Shown here piece by piece: positions 38,001-47,844 of a stretch of DNA of 64,000 nt (within the stretch, counting starts at the first letter, position 1; every line of letters starts with the position of its first letter). Position numbers and translations under genes: made by a program. Under the pieces are notes generated by a model. It ran no database searches. It saw nothing but the letters and a program-made list of their open reading frames with translations, and was not told the origin of the DNA. The stretch is taken from contig CAWFMF010000003.1 in NCBI GenBank assembly GCA_963816985.1, positions 62,001-126,000 of the forward strand, written 5' to 3'. This stretch comes from JAIVJM01 sp963816985 (GTDB lineage Bacteria > Acidobacteriota > Blastocatellia > Pyrinomonadales > Pyrinomonadaceae).

Positions 38001-39272
38001 ATGAATAAAAAGACGCTCCCGCCCTTCGCGCAATCTCCGACCGCACCCGCGCACGCTCGGCAGACGGGCGCGCAGTCTCTACCGAAGGCTCCTCAACGCG
38101 GAGCCGTGCAGCTTAAGGGCGGCCCCGGAATACGACCTGTCACAAAGCCCGTCGCCCCGCCCGCATACCGTCCGCAACCCACCCCCAGAGTCCTCCAGAG
38201 GAAGGCTGTGGGCGGCGCACAGACGCCCGCGAGCGGGACGCCGACCGCGCCGCCGGTGTATAAACCACAGCCGACGCCCAGAGTGTTGCAAGCCAAGACG
38301 GGGCCGCCCGTCCAAAGGCCCGCCGCCGTTCAGCCGGTGCGCACTCCCCCCGCGCCTCAGCCATACCGCCCGCCATCGCCGCGACAGGTTCCGGCGGCTC
38401 ACGGCGCGTCCGGCCAAAGGCCGCAGCCCCGCCACATGGCCGCCCCGCCGTCGCCCCTCGGCCCCTCGGCGCGGGGGAGCGTGCAGCCCAAGATGGCGAC
38501 GCCCGCGCAGGCGCATAACCCTCAAAGTCCGCTTCAGGCGGGCCGCCAGCCGAACCCTCGACTGCCTCAGACCGCTCGCCCGCCCGCCGCCGTGCGACAG
38601 CCACCGAGCCCCCCTTCGCGGACTATCCAGCGCGTGATGATTCCCGACACTCACGACGCCAAAAATGCGCGGCGCTACGTGATGTGGCGGGAATACGACC
38701 GCGACCCTCAAGTCTCGCAGTCGGGGCACAGGCTCGGTCGCTGCTACGTCTGCGGGAAGTACGATTACATGGTCAACATGGAGGTGGATCACATCGTGCC
38801 GGAGAATTTCCTCCGCAACCTACTTGACCTGCGCGGGGAAAATCAGGGAATGGCGGAAGATATCGCCGAAGCTGTGGGCCTGAACTGGAAGACGACGAAA
38901 GAATATGACATTGAAAAGACGTATGACGCCTACTCCGGTTTCAGGGAGCGGTACGAGAATGTTGAGAGGACATCGAAACACAGCTTCCACGGGTATGTGT
39001 ACGAAGCCCTGCGCGACATAACGAATCTGGATTTGATCTGCGGCAGTTGTAACGGCAAGCAAATCAAGACGAACAAGTTGCTGACGCGGGATTATGACGC
39101 GCTTCAGGTCGAGTATAAGAGATGGGACAAGTCGGGCAGGGAGCGGATCAAAAAACATCTGGGCGCGTGGATCAAGACGGACTACGAGATTGATCAGGAT
39201 GATATAAACCCCAACTACGGCTCCCCGCCGAATTCGCCGGGCTATGGCAGTCCCACCATTTACAAACTTTGA
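38001..39272 (+). CDS. Proline-rich HNH nuclease, candidate eCIS cargo
   Basis: 423 residues. Residues 1-213 are Pro/Gln/Ala-rich, with repeated units ending in VLQRK and VLQAK (PQPTPRVLQRKAVG, PQPTPRVLQAKTG) and related VQLKG, VQPKM and IQRVM. The C-terminal part is an HNH/McrA-type nuclease: CYVCG (C248, C251), MEVDHIVPEN (D263, H264) and ICGSCNGKQIKTNK (C347, C350, N351). The two Cys pairs bind a structural zinc, and DH with the final N forms the metal-ion catalytic site. It lacks a signal peptide and sits just before the sheath gene. I infer a DNase toxin loaded into the injection particle through its disordered N-terminus. Confidence 0.75.
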   Translation: MNKKTLPPFAQSPTAPAHARQTGAQSLPKAPQRGAVQLKGGPGIRPVTKPVAPPAYRPQPTPRVLQRKAVGGAQTPASGTPTAPPVYKPQPTPRVLQAKTGPPVQRPAAVQPVRTPPAPQPYRPPSPRQVPAAHGASGQRPQPRHMAAPPSPLGPSARGSVQPKMATPAQAHNPQSPLQAGRQPNPRLPQTARPPAAVRQPPSPPSRTIQRVMIPDTHDAKNARRYVMWREYDRDPQVSQSGHRLGRCYVCGKYDYMVNMEVDHIVPENFLRNLLDLRGENQGMAEDIAEAVGLNWKTTKEYDIEKTYDAYSGFRERYENVERTSKHSFHGYVYEALRDITNLDLICGSCNGKQIKTNKLLTRDYDALQVEYKRWDKSGRERIKKHLGAWIKTDYEIDQDDINPNYGSPPNSPGYGSPTIYKL

Positions 39273-39490
39273 GAGTCCGCGCGCCCTCACCGCGCGACAC
39301 GCCGAACCCCTCGCCGGGGGTCAAGCCGGAGCCGGAAACCACGGCGAGGCCGACGACGCCCGGCCTTCATCCGCCCGCCGCTCGTGAGAGGCGGGCGGGG
39401 GGGCGGGCGAGATTTTCATTGACACGCAACGGGACTGAAGGTAGCCTGTGCGGGCTTTCTTTCACCTCGTGACCAGTGCGCCGCAGCCGA

Positions 39491-39510
39491 CGAGTGCCCC
39501 ACTCGTTTTT
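39491..39510 (+). terminator. Rho-independent terminator after the HNH gene
   Basis: The stem CGAGTG (39491-39496) pairs with CACTCG (39500-39505) around CCC, followed directly by TTTTT. It separates the HNH gene from the structural operon. Confidence 0.75.
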
Positions 39511-39959
39511 CTCACTTAAGGGCTACGCTTTTTCACATCACTCGACTCGGGGCCGGTTAAGGCCGGTCAGGACGAGCTTTTCCGTTTTTTAATCCCAAGG
39601 GCAGTACCGAGCACGTCAAACGCTGAGACGGAGATGTTTTTATAACACCTCACGCGGGCGCTCCCGTCCCATCCGGGACCGCGACCGCGGGCTCTGGGTA
39701 ACTCCATCATTCGAGACCCCTCTCGTCCCCACGGACTGAGAGCGACCACAAGCTTTAGAGGGCCTTTCAATGACGCGCGCCGCCTCTCGACCGGCATCAC
39801 ACACGTCCCCGCCGCCGACAGTGTGCACGAGTCGGGCCGCGGCTTTCCCATCACATCACCCGCGCCCGGACGGGGGCGAGCTGTAGTCGCAGACGAAACC
39901 TCCAGACCTCGCCCGTCGCCCCAAATCCGGCAGCCTTTAAGCGAAAGGAAGAACCGATA
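39511..39959. other. Leader region of the injection-system operon
   Basis: About 450 bp with no gene. A TATAAC at 39641-39646 is a fair -10 box, but its -35 match is poor. AAAGGAAG about 8 nt before the sheath ATG is a good ribosome site. With the terminator at 39491, the structural genes need their own promoter in this interval. I see no operator or attenuator that I can name. Confidence 0.4.
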
Positions 39960-41538
<1,579 letters not shown>

Positions 41539-41547
41539 GGAGGACTT

Positions 41548-42066
41548 ATGGCTCAATTCACCGTCAACGCCGAACGATTCGACCCTTACAAGAATTTCAA
41601 GTTCCTCATCAAGTTCGTGGGCAACACCAACCCGGTCGCCGGGATCAGCAAGGTGAGCTCGCTCAAGCGCACGACCGAGGTGGTGAAGCACCGCGAGGGC
41701 GGCGACCCTTCATCGAGCCGCAAGTCGCCGGGGCGCACCGAGTACGAGGCCATCACGCTGGAGCGCGGCGTGACGCACGACCTCGAATTCGAGGCGTGGG
41801 CCAACAAGGTCTGGGACTTCAGTTCGGGCCGCGGCACCGAGGTCTCGCTCAAGGACTTCCGCAAGGACATCATCATCGAGGTCTACAACGAGGCGGGCCA
41901 GCTCTCCATCGCCTACAAGGTCTTCCGCTGTTGGGTCTCGGAGTATCAGGCGCTGCCCGACCTCGACGCCAACGCCAACGCCGTCGCCATCCAGCACATC
42001 AAGCTGGAGAACGAGGGCTGGGAGCGCGACGCCGAAGTGACCGAGCCGACCGAGCCCATCCTGTAA
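41548..42066 (+). CDS. eCIS inner tube protein (gp19/Hcp-like)
   Basis: 172 residues, AAGGAGG ribosome site just upstream and 9 bp after the sheath stop. DPYKNFKFLIKFVGNTNPVAGISK and GRTEYEAITLERGVTHDLEFE, with a C-terminal QHIKLENEGWERD, match the T4 gp19-like tail-tube family used by eCIS (Afp1/Pvc1). Copies stack as hexameric rings inside the sheath. Only one tube gene of this type is here; the protein at 53250 is the hub-side relative. Confidence 0.92.
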   Translation: MAQFTVNAERFDPYKNFKFLIKFVGNTNPVAGISKVSSLKRTTEVVKHREGGDPSSSRKSPGRTEYEAITLERGVTHDLEFEAWANKVWDFSSGRGTEVSLKDFRKDIIIEVYNEAGQLSIAYKVFRCWVSEYQALPDLDANANAVAIQHIKLENEGWERDAEVTEPTEPIL

Positions 42067-42091
42067 GACCGGGCCGGGGGTTTAAAACCCT

Positions 42092-42874
42092 ATGCACGCG
42101 CTGTCAGCCTCGCAACTACTGAGCGTCTGGGAGCGGGCGGCGGGCCGTTCGCACGCCGAGCGCGCCCTCGCCCTGCTCGCCCCGGCCTGCCCGGAGATGA
42201 GCCCGGAGGGCTTGGCGCGCCTCAGCGTCGGGCGGCGCGATTCGCTCCTCCTGACGCTGCGCGAGTGGACGTTCGGCCCCCGGCTCGCCTGCCGCGCGGA
42301 GTGCGAGCGTTGCGGCGACCCTTTGGAGTTGAGCTTCGAAGTCTCGGACATCCGCGCCGTCCAGAGCGAGGCTGAAAGTTCGGACGCCCTGACGCTCAGC
42401 GTTGACGACTACGAAGTCCACTTCCGTCTCCCCAACAGTCAAGACCTCTCGGCGGTCGCCGCCGAAGTCGGGGGCAACGGGGGCAACAGGAATGGGGGCG
42501 AAGACCTCGCCGACGCGCGGCAGAGTCTTCTCGCGCGCTGCGTGCTCAGGGTCGTCGAGGGCGGGGAAGAGAAGGCAGGCGTCGCCGTCGTTAAGGCTTT
42601 ACCGGAGCGCGTGCGCGAGGCGCTTGCGGCGCGGATGGCCGAGGCCGACCCGCAGTCGGACGTGCAGCTCGCGCTCTCGTGCCCTTCGTGCGGCCACCGC
42701 TGGTCAGTCGCCTTCGACATCGTCTCCTACTTCTGGAGCGAAATCACCGCGTGGGCCGGGCGCACCTTGCGCGAAGTGCACACGTTGGCCGCCGCCTACG
42801 GCTGGCGCGAGGAAGACATCCTCGCCATGAGCCCTCTGCGGCGGCACGCTTATCTGGAAATGGTCGGCGGATGA
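42092..42874 (+). CDS. T4 gp51-like baseplate/hub-assembly protein with zinc ribbon
   Basis: 260 residues. Two Cys pairs (CERCG near residue 70, CPSCG near 200) look like a split zinc ribbon. The C-terminus SYFWSEITAWAGRTLREVHTLAAAYGWREEDILAMSPLRRHAYLEMV is the hallmark of the T4_baseplate (gp51-like) family, which in T4 helps assemble the baseplate hub. This is seen repeatedly in eCIS loci between the tube and ATPase genes. The stop overlaps the start of the next gene (ATGA). The start codon has a poor ribosome site, so coupling to the tube gene is likely. Confidence 0.8.
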   Translation: MHALSASQLLSVWERAAGRSHAERALALLAPACPEMSPEGLARLSVGRRDSLLLTLREWTFGPRLACRAECERCGDPLELSFEVSDIRAVQSEAESSDALTLSVDDYEVHFRLPNSQDLSAVAAEVGGNGGNRNGGEDLADARQSLLARCVLRVVEGGEEKAGVAVVKALPERVREALAARMAEADPQSDVQLALSCPSCGHRWSVAFDIVSYFWSEITAWAGRTLREVHTLAAAYGWREEDILAMSPLRRHAYLEMVGG

Positions 42875-44109
42875 GTGACTATCTCGAAAACCTTCTGGCC
42901 CGGCAGCTCGAACGGCTTGAGACCGTCGAGCCGCGACGCCCTTCGCGCTTCGAGCCGCCCGCCGCCGCCGTGACCTTCCCACCCGTCGTGGGAAGACCCG
43001 GCGACGCGCCGGACGAGGACGCGCGCGAAACGGGCGACGCGTTCCGGACGGGAATGACGGAAGCCTTCATGGACACGCCGGACGCGTTCGCGGACTCGCC
43101 CGTCGAGACAACACGAACGTCTTCGCCGAGCCCGACGCGCCGCGCGCCCCTCGCCCCTTCGCGGGATGACGCGCCAACACAGCCGCTACGCACGCATGAA
43201 GCGACGCCGCACGCGCCGAAGTCGTCTGCCTTCGAGCCTGAGACGGCGGAGACCATTTCGCCGTCCGAGCCGCTGCGACCGCAGCCCTTCGGCGTCAACG
43301 ACGACGCGGCTGACTCTCTCTCTCCTTCACCGTCTCGCGCTTCATCTCCGCCGCCCGAAGCTCCCTCGGAGCCTGCGCGCCGCACGGCGACAGACGAAGC
43401 GCCTTCGACCGGGAACAGGCCGCAAGCCTCTCTGTCCTCTGAGGAGACCGCCGCGCCCCTTCCGGTCGAGCGCGTCGAACTCGTCGAGCGGGTAGAGATT
43501 TTCAAACCCTCTCCGCCACAACCTTCGCCGTCGGGGCTTGAGGCTGAAGCGAAGACGGTCGGCGCGTCGTCCGGCCCCGCTGCCCCGACGCGAGAGACGA
43601 TTCTCGTCCCCGTGCTCGACACGCGCGAGACCTTGGGCCGCGCCGCGCCCGTGCGTGAGGGCGAAGCGAGGATGTCTCATTCGTCGGAAGCGCCGCCAAT
43701 AGTCCCACAACCCTCGAAGCCGCCCGTGCGTGTAGATGAGTCGGTGGCGAAGCGCGAGGCGGTCGAGCCCGCGCCGAAGCCCGCGCCGAAGCCCGCGCGT
43801 CTTGAGAGGGACGAGGGCTCGGAGTACGAGACGCTCAAGGCGCGGCGCGAGCGGCAGCGGCAGGCGTCGGCGGCGCTTGTCGAGCCGCGCATCACGCGTC
43901 GCGCGGAGGCGCGCGCGGCGGCCTTTCGGCAGGCGGAGGCCCAATCGAAGGCGGAGCCCGCGCCCACTATCAACGTCACCATCGGTCGCATCGAGATTCG
44001 CGCGACCGCGCCCGCGTCGCGCCCCGCCGCGCGCCGCGAGACGGAGAGCGCCGCGCCCATGAGTCTCGAAGATTACCTGCGGCGGCGCGGCGGGGGAGGT
44101 GGGAGATGA
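42871..44109 (+). CDS. eCIS-associated linker protein with conserved C-terminal motif
   Basis: 412 residues from ATG 42871. Most of it (about residues 20-330) is low-complexity, rich in Pro, Ser, Glu and Ala, so probably disordered. It ends in a more ordered tail: APTINVTIGRIEIRATAP and then MSLEDYLRRRGGG. The I-x-V-x-I-G-R-I-E-I-R strand is typical of a small protein found in many eCIS loci whose role I do not know. It overlaps both neighbours by ATGA, so it is co-translated with the gp51-like and cap proteins. A tether or assembly role is inferred. Confidence 0.65.
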   Translation: MSDYLENLLARQLERLETVEPRRPSRFEPPAAAVTFPPVVGRPGDAPDEDARETGDAFRTGMTEAFMDTPDAFADSPVETTRTSSPSPTRRAPLAPSRDDAPTQPLRTHEATPHAPKSSAFEPETAETISPSEPLRPQPFGVNDDAADSLSPSPSRASSPPPEAPSEPARRTATDEAPSTGNRPQASLSSEETAAPLPVERVELVERVEIFKPSPPQPSPSGLEAEAKTVGASSGPAAPTRETILVPVLDTRETLGRAAPVREGEARMSHSSEAPPIVPQPSKPPVRVDESVAKREAVEPAPKPAPKPARLERDEGSEYETLKARRERQRQASAALVEPRITRRAEARAAAFRQAEAQSKAEPAPTINVTIGRIEIRATAPASRPAARRETESAAPMSLEDYLRRRGGGGGR

Positions 44110-45344
44110 GTAACGCGCTGGCCGTGGCCGCGGTCACCACCACACTGCGGAGCTTCTTGACGAACGTGCTCGGCGGCGTCATCAGCGTGACGGCGAAGCC
44201 GCTCGACGAGGCGCGGCAGACGGCCTTCGATCAGGTCAACCTCTTTCTCTATCAGGTCACGACCAACGCGGCGCTGCGCAACACGCCGATGCCGGGGCAG
44301 ACCAAGCCGGGCGAGAGCGGCCACCCGCCGCTCGCCTTGAGCCTCTACTACCTCGTGACGGCCTACGGCCAGAACAACGAGGACGGCTCGGCGCACCGCC
44401 TGCTCGGACAGGTGATGGGCGCTCTACACGACCACCCGCTGCTCAGCCCCGACGAGATTCGCAGCGCGACGCAGGCCTCCCTGCCCGACAGCGACCTCCA
44501 CTCTCAGGTCGAGCGCGTCCGCATCACGCCGCAGCCCATGCCGCTCGAAGAGATGTCGAAGCTCTGGGCGACTTTCCAGACGCAGTTCCGCATCTCCGCC
44601 GCGTACCAGGTCTCGGTCGTGCTCATCGAGAGCACGCGGCCCGCGCGGACTCCGCTCCCGGCGCTCGGTCGCGGCGCGCAGGACGACCCCGGCGTCGCCA
44701 CGCAGCCCGACGTCACCACCCCGTTCCCCACGCTCCTCTCCATCGAGACGCCCGACCCGCAGTTCGGCGCGCTGCTCGGACAGACCATCACCCTGCGCGG
44801 CCTCAACCTCGCGGGCGCGCCCGCCGCCGTGCGGCTCACGCATCAGGCGCTCGACCTCGAACGCATCCTGTCGGTGTTCATCACGCAGACCGACGAGGAG
44901 ATTACCGTCGCGATTCCGAATCAGCCGGCGAACTTCCCCGCGGGCTTCTGGACGGCGGCGGTCGAGGTCACGCGCCCCAGCGAGACCTTCAGCCGGACGA
45001 CCAACCGGCAGGGCTTCGTGCTCGCGCCGGAAACGACCAACCTCCCGGCCTCCTTCCCGCGCAACGTTCAGGGGCTGGCGACGGTGACAATCAATAGTCG
45101 CCCCGAAGTGCATCCGGCGCAGCGCGTGGCGCTACTCCTCGGCGACCGCGAAGTCGCCGCCGAGCCGCACCCGGCGCAGACGGCGACGCTCACTTTCCTT
45201 GTCACGAACCCGACCCCCGCCGCCTCGCCCGCCGCGGTCGAGCACTTCGCGCGGCTGCGCGTGGACGGCGTGGACAGCATCCTCGTTGACCGCACGGGGC
45301 CGACGCCCGTCTTCAACGTCAACCAGAAGGTGACGATCACATGA
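44106..45344 (+). CDS. DUF4255 sheath terminator/cap protein (Afp16/Pvc16-like)
   Basis: 412 residues. The N-terminal 180 residues form the DUF4255 (Pvc16_N) domain: VAAVTTTLRSFLTNVL, FDQVNLFLYQVTTNAALRN and PPLALSLYYLVTAYGQ, with RLLGQVMGALHDHPLLS. In Afp/PVC the corresponding protein caps the distal end of tube and sheath and sets termination of assembly. The C-terminal part adds IPT/TIG-like beta domains (GQTITLRGLNLAGAPAAVRL), an extension seen in longer members. It overlaps the ATPase gene by ATGA, matching the usual cap-ATPase pairing. Confidence 0.88.
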   Translation: MSNALAVAAVTTTLRSFLTNVLGGVISVTAKPLDEARQTAFDQVNLFLYQVTTNAALRNTPMPGQTKPGESGHPPLALSLYYLVTAYGQNNEDGSAHRLLGQVMGALHDHPLLSPDEIRSATQASLPDSDLHSQVERVRITPQPMPLEEMSKLWATFQTQFRISAAYQVSVVLIESTRPARTPLPALGRGAQDDPGVATQPDVTTPFPTLLSIETPDPQFGALLGQTITLRGLNLAGAPAAVRLTHQALDLERILSVFITQTDEEITVAIPNQPANFPAGFWTAAVEVTRPSETFSRTTNRQGFVLAPETTNLPASFPRNVQGLATVTINSRPEVHPAQRVALLLGDREVAAEPHPAQTATLTFLVTNPTPAASPAAVEHFARLRVDGVDSILVDRTGPTPVFNVNQKVTIT

Positions 45345-47512
45345 GCGACGGCGAACGCTGGCAGCTCGGCAACGAACAGTATCTGGCGGCGGCGCTGGCG
45401 TGGCTGCGGCTGCGTCTGGAGCGCGCGGCGAGCCGCGAGCACACGTCGCAGCCCCTCGCCGAAGTCTTCGGCGAGGTCGAGCCGCCCCGCCGGAGACTGT
45501 TCCGCCGCGCGGCGGAACAGCACGCCGCCGCCAAGCCTTCGGTGCCGCTGCTGCCGCCCGCCAACATCTCCGAAGAGCAGGTCGAGCGCGCCGCCAACGC
45601 GATGGGCATCGCCGAGTGCGAGCTTGACCCGCCGCCCGCGCTCTCCATCCTCGCGCAGCGCTTCGGCCTCTCGGAGTTCGAGCGCAACATCCTCCTGCTC
45701 TGCGCCGCGATGGAACTGGACACCCGGACGGCCATGCTCTGCGACTACGCGCAGGGAGGGCAGGGGCGCAGGTATCCGACCTTCGCGCTCGCCTTCACGC
45801 TCTTCGACTCGCCGTCGTGGGACGTGCTCTCGCACGAGCGGCCTTTGCGCCGCTGGCACCTCATTGAAATTAACCAGCAGGGCGGCGCGCCGCTCACCGC
45901 CGCGCACCTCAGCATTGACGAGTGGATTCTCAACTACATCAAGGGGCTCAACTTCCGTGGCCTCAACTATGTTGACGACCGTCTCGGTTCGCTGCTCGTC
46001 CCGCTGCAAGTCCCGCCCGTCGCGGTCGGCCTCCCGCCCTCGCAGCGCGAGCAGGTTGATCAGGTCGTCCGCGCGCTGCAACAGACCGGCGAGGGCGAGC
46101 GCCTGCCCGTGACGCAGCTCCTCGGCTCCGACGCGCAGAGCAAGCAGGTCGTCGCCGCCTACGTCGCCGCCGGGCTCGGCATGCACGTCTACCGCCTGCC
46201 CGCGCGCTTACTCCCGGCGCAGGCCGCCGAGCTGGAGACCTTCGCGCGCCTCTGGCAGCGGCAGAGCGTCCTGCTCCCCGTCTGCCTCTACCTCGACGCG
46301 CTCGAAGTCGAGACCGCCGCGACCGGCGAGGGCCGCGAGCCGGAACTCCCGCCCGTGGGCCGCTTCCTCACGCGCAGCGACGGCGTCTTCTTCCTCGACA
46401 CGCGCGAGAGCTGGCCGCGGCTCGACCGCGCGACCGTCACGCTCGACGTGGCGAAGCCGACGCCCGCCGAGCAGAAGGCGGCGTGGGCCGTCGCGCTCGG
46501 CGAAGAGGCGGGCGACTCCCCGGCCCGCCTCTCCGGCCAGTTCAGCCTGAGTCTTTCGGAGATCACGCGCATCGCCGCAGCCGCGCTCGCGGCGGGCGAA
46601 GAGGAGGGCGCGCGACCGCTCAACGAGAGGCTCTGGGACGCCGCGCTCTCTTCGACGCGCCCGCGCCTCGACGCCCTCGCGCAGCGCATCGAGGCGAAGG
46701 CCACTTGGAGCGACATCGTTCTGCCGGAAGCGGACGGCGTGCTGCTCAGGCAGATTGCGGATCAGGTCGCACAGCGCGCGACCGTCTACGACGACTGGGG
46801 CTTCCGCGAGGCTTCGAGCCGCGGCCTGAGCCTCACCGTGCTCTTCACCGGACAGAGCGGGACGGGGAAGACGATGGCGGCGGAAGTCCTCGCCAACGAG
46901 CTGCGGCTGAACCTCTACCGCATAGACCTCTCGGCGGTCGTCAGCAAGTACATCGGCGAGACCGAGAAGAACCTCCGCCGCGTCTTCGACTCCGCCGAGG
47001 AGGGCGGCGCGCTCCTCTTCTTCGACGAGGCCGACGCCATCTTCGGCAAGCGCACCGACGTTAAGGACGCGCACGACCGCTACGCCAACATCGAGACCAA
47101 CTACCTCCTGCAACGGCTTGAGTCCTACCGTGGGCTCGCCATCCTCGCGACGAACATGAACAGCGCGCTCGACCCGGCCTTCATGCGGCGGATGCGCTAC
47201 GTCCTCGACTTCCAACTGCCCGGCCCCGCCGAGCGCGAGCGCATCTGGCGCAAGGTCTTCCCCGCCGGAGTCCCTCTCGGAGAGCTGGACTACTCGCGCC
47301 TCGCGCGCCTCGGACTCGCCGGGGGCGACATCTTCAACATCGCGCTCAACGCGGCCTTCCGCGCCGCCAACGAGGGACGCCCCGTCACGATGCCCCTCAT
47401 CCTCGGCGCGGCGCGCACGGAGCTGCGCAAGCTCGCGCGCCCCGTCAACGAAGCCGACCTGCGTTGGGATGAGGAGGAGCAGCAGCCCGCCACGGGCGCG
47501 CGCGTCGCATGA
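45341..47512 (+). CDS. AAA+ ATPase of the injection system (Afp15/Pvc15-like)
   Basis: 723 residues. The AAA+ module is C-terminal: Walker A GQSGTGKT (residues 504-511), Walker B LLFFDEADAIFG, sensor-1 ILATNMN and an arginine-finger-type MRRMRYVLDFQLPGPAER. The first 450 residues are a winged-helix/RecA-like N-domain typical of this family. In Afp and PVC this ATPase is needed for particle assembly or cargo loading and is the most conserved eCIS marker apart from the baseplate. It overlaps the next small gene by ATGA. Confidence 0.92.
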   Translation: MSDGERWQLGNEQYLAAALAWLRLRLERAASREHTSQPLAEVFGEVEPPRRRLFRRAAEQHAAAKPSVPLLPPANISEEQVERAANAMGIAECELDPPPALSILAQRFGLSEFERNILLLCAAMELDTRTAMLCDYAQGGQGRRYPTFALAFTLFDSPSWDVLSHERPLRRWHLIEINQQGGAPLTAAHLSIDEWILNYIKGLNFRGLNYVDDRLGSLLVPLQVPPVAVGLPPSQREQVDQVVRALQQTGEGERLPVTQLLGSDAQSKQVVAAYVAAGLGMHVYRLPARLLPAQAAELETFARLWQRQSVLLPVCLYLDALEVETAATGEGREPELPPVGRFLTRSDGVFFLDTRESWPRLDRATVTLDVAKPTPAEQKAAWAVALGEEAGDSPARLSGQFSLSLSEITRIAAAALAAGEEEGARPLNERLWDAALSSTRPRLDALAQRIEAKATWSDIVLPEADGVLLRQIADQVAQRATVYDDWGFREASSRGLSLTVLFTGQSGTGKTMAAEVLANELRLNLYRIDLSAVVSKYIGETEKNLRRVFDSAEEGGALLFFDEADAIFGKRTDVKDAHDRYANIETNYLLQRLESYRGLAILATNMNSALDPAFMRRMRYVLDFQLPGPAERERIWRKVFPAGVPLGELDYSRLARLGLAGGDIFNIALNAAFRAANEGRPVTMPLILGAARTELRKLARPVNEADLRWDEEEQQPATGARVA

Positions 47513-47781
47513 ACGTTAACCTCCACATCGAGCACCTCGTCTTAGACGGCCTCGCCCTCGAACGCGGCCACGAACCGCTCCTGCGCGCCGCGCTCGAAGC
47601 CGAGCTGACGCGCCTCATCGCCGACGACGGCGGCAGGGCGCAAGGGTTGATGTCCGAGGGAGTCGTTCCCCGCGTGTCCGCGCCCAACATCGAGACGGCG
47701 ATGGGCGGCGGCGGCGACCCGGCGGGACTAGGCCGCCAGATAGCGCGCTCGGTCTACGACAGTTTCGGCAGCCGACGTTGA
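47509..47781 (+). CDS. Small eCIS-associated hypothetical protein
   Basis: 90 residues. NVNLHIEHLVLDGLALERGH opens with a strand and a short helix; EAELTRLIADDGG and GRQIARSVYDSFG follow. The I-x-x-L-V-L-x-G-L pattern recurs in short proteins downstream of eCIS ATPases, but its role is unknown. The middle is Gly/Pro-rich. The start overlaps the ATPase stop, so it is probably the last cistron of this sub-block. Confidence 0.75.
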   Translation: MNVNLHIEHLVLDGLALERGHEPLLRAALEAELTRLIADDGGRAQGLMSEGVVPRVSAPNIETAMGGGGDPAGLGRQIARSVYDSFGSRR

Positions 47782-47844
47782 TTCGGAGTGAGACGGGCGG
47801 AGGTCGAGCGAGACGTCGCTTCCGTCTGTGAGCATTAAGACTTT

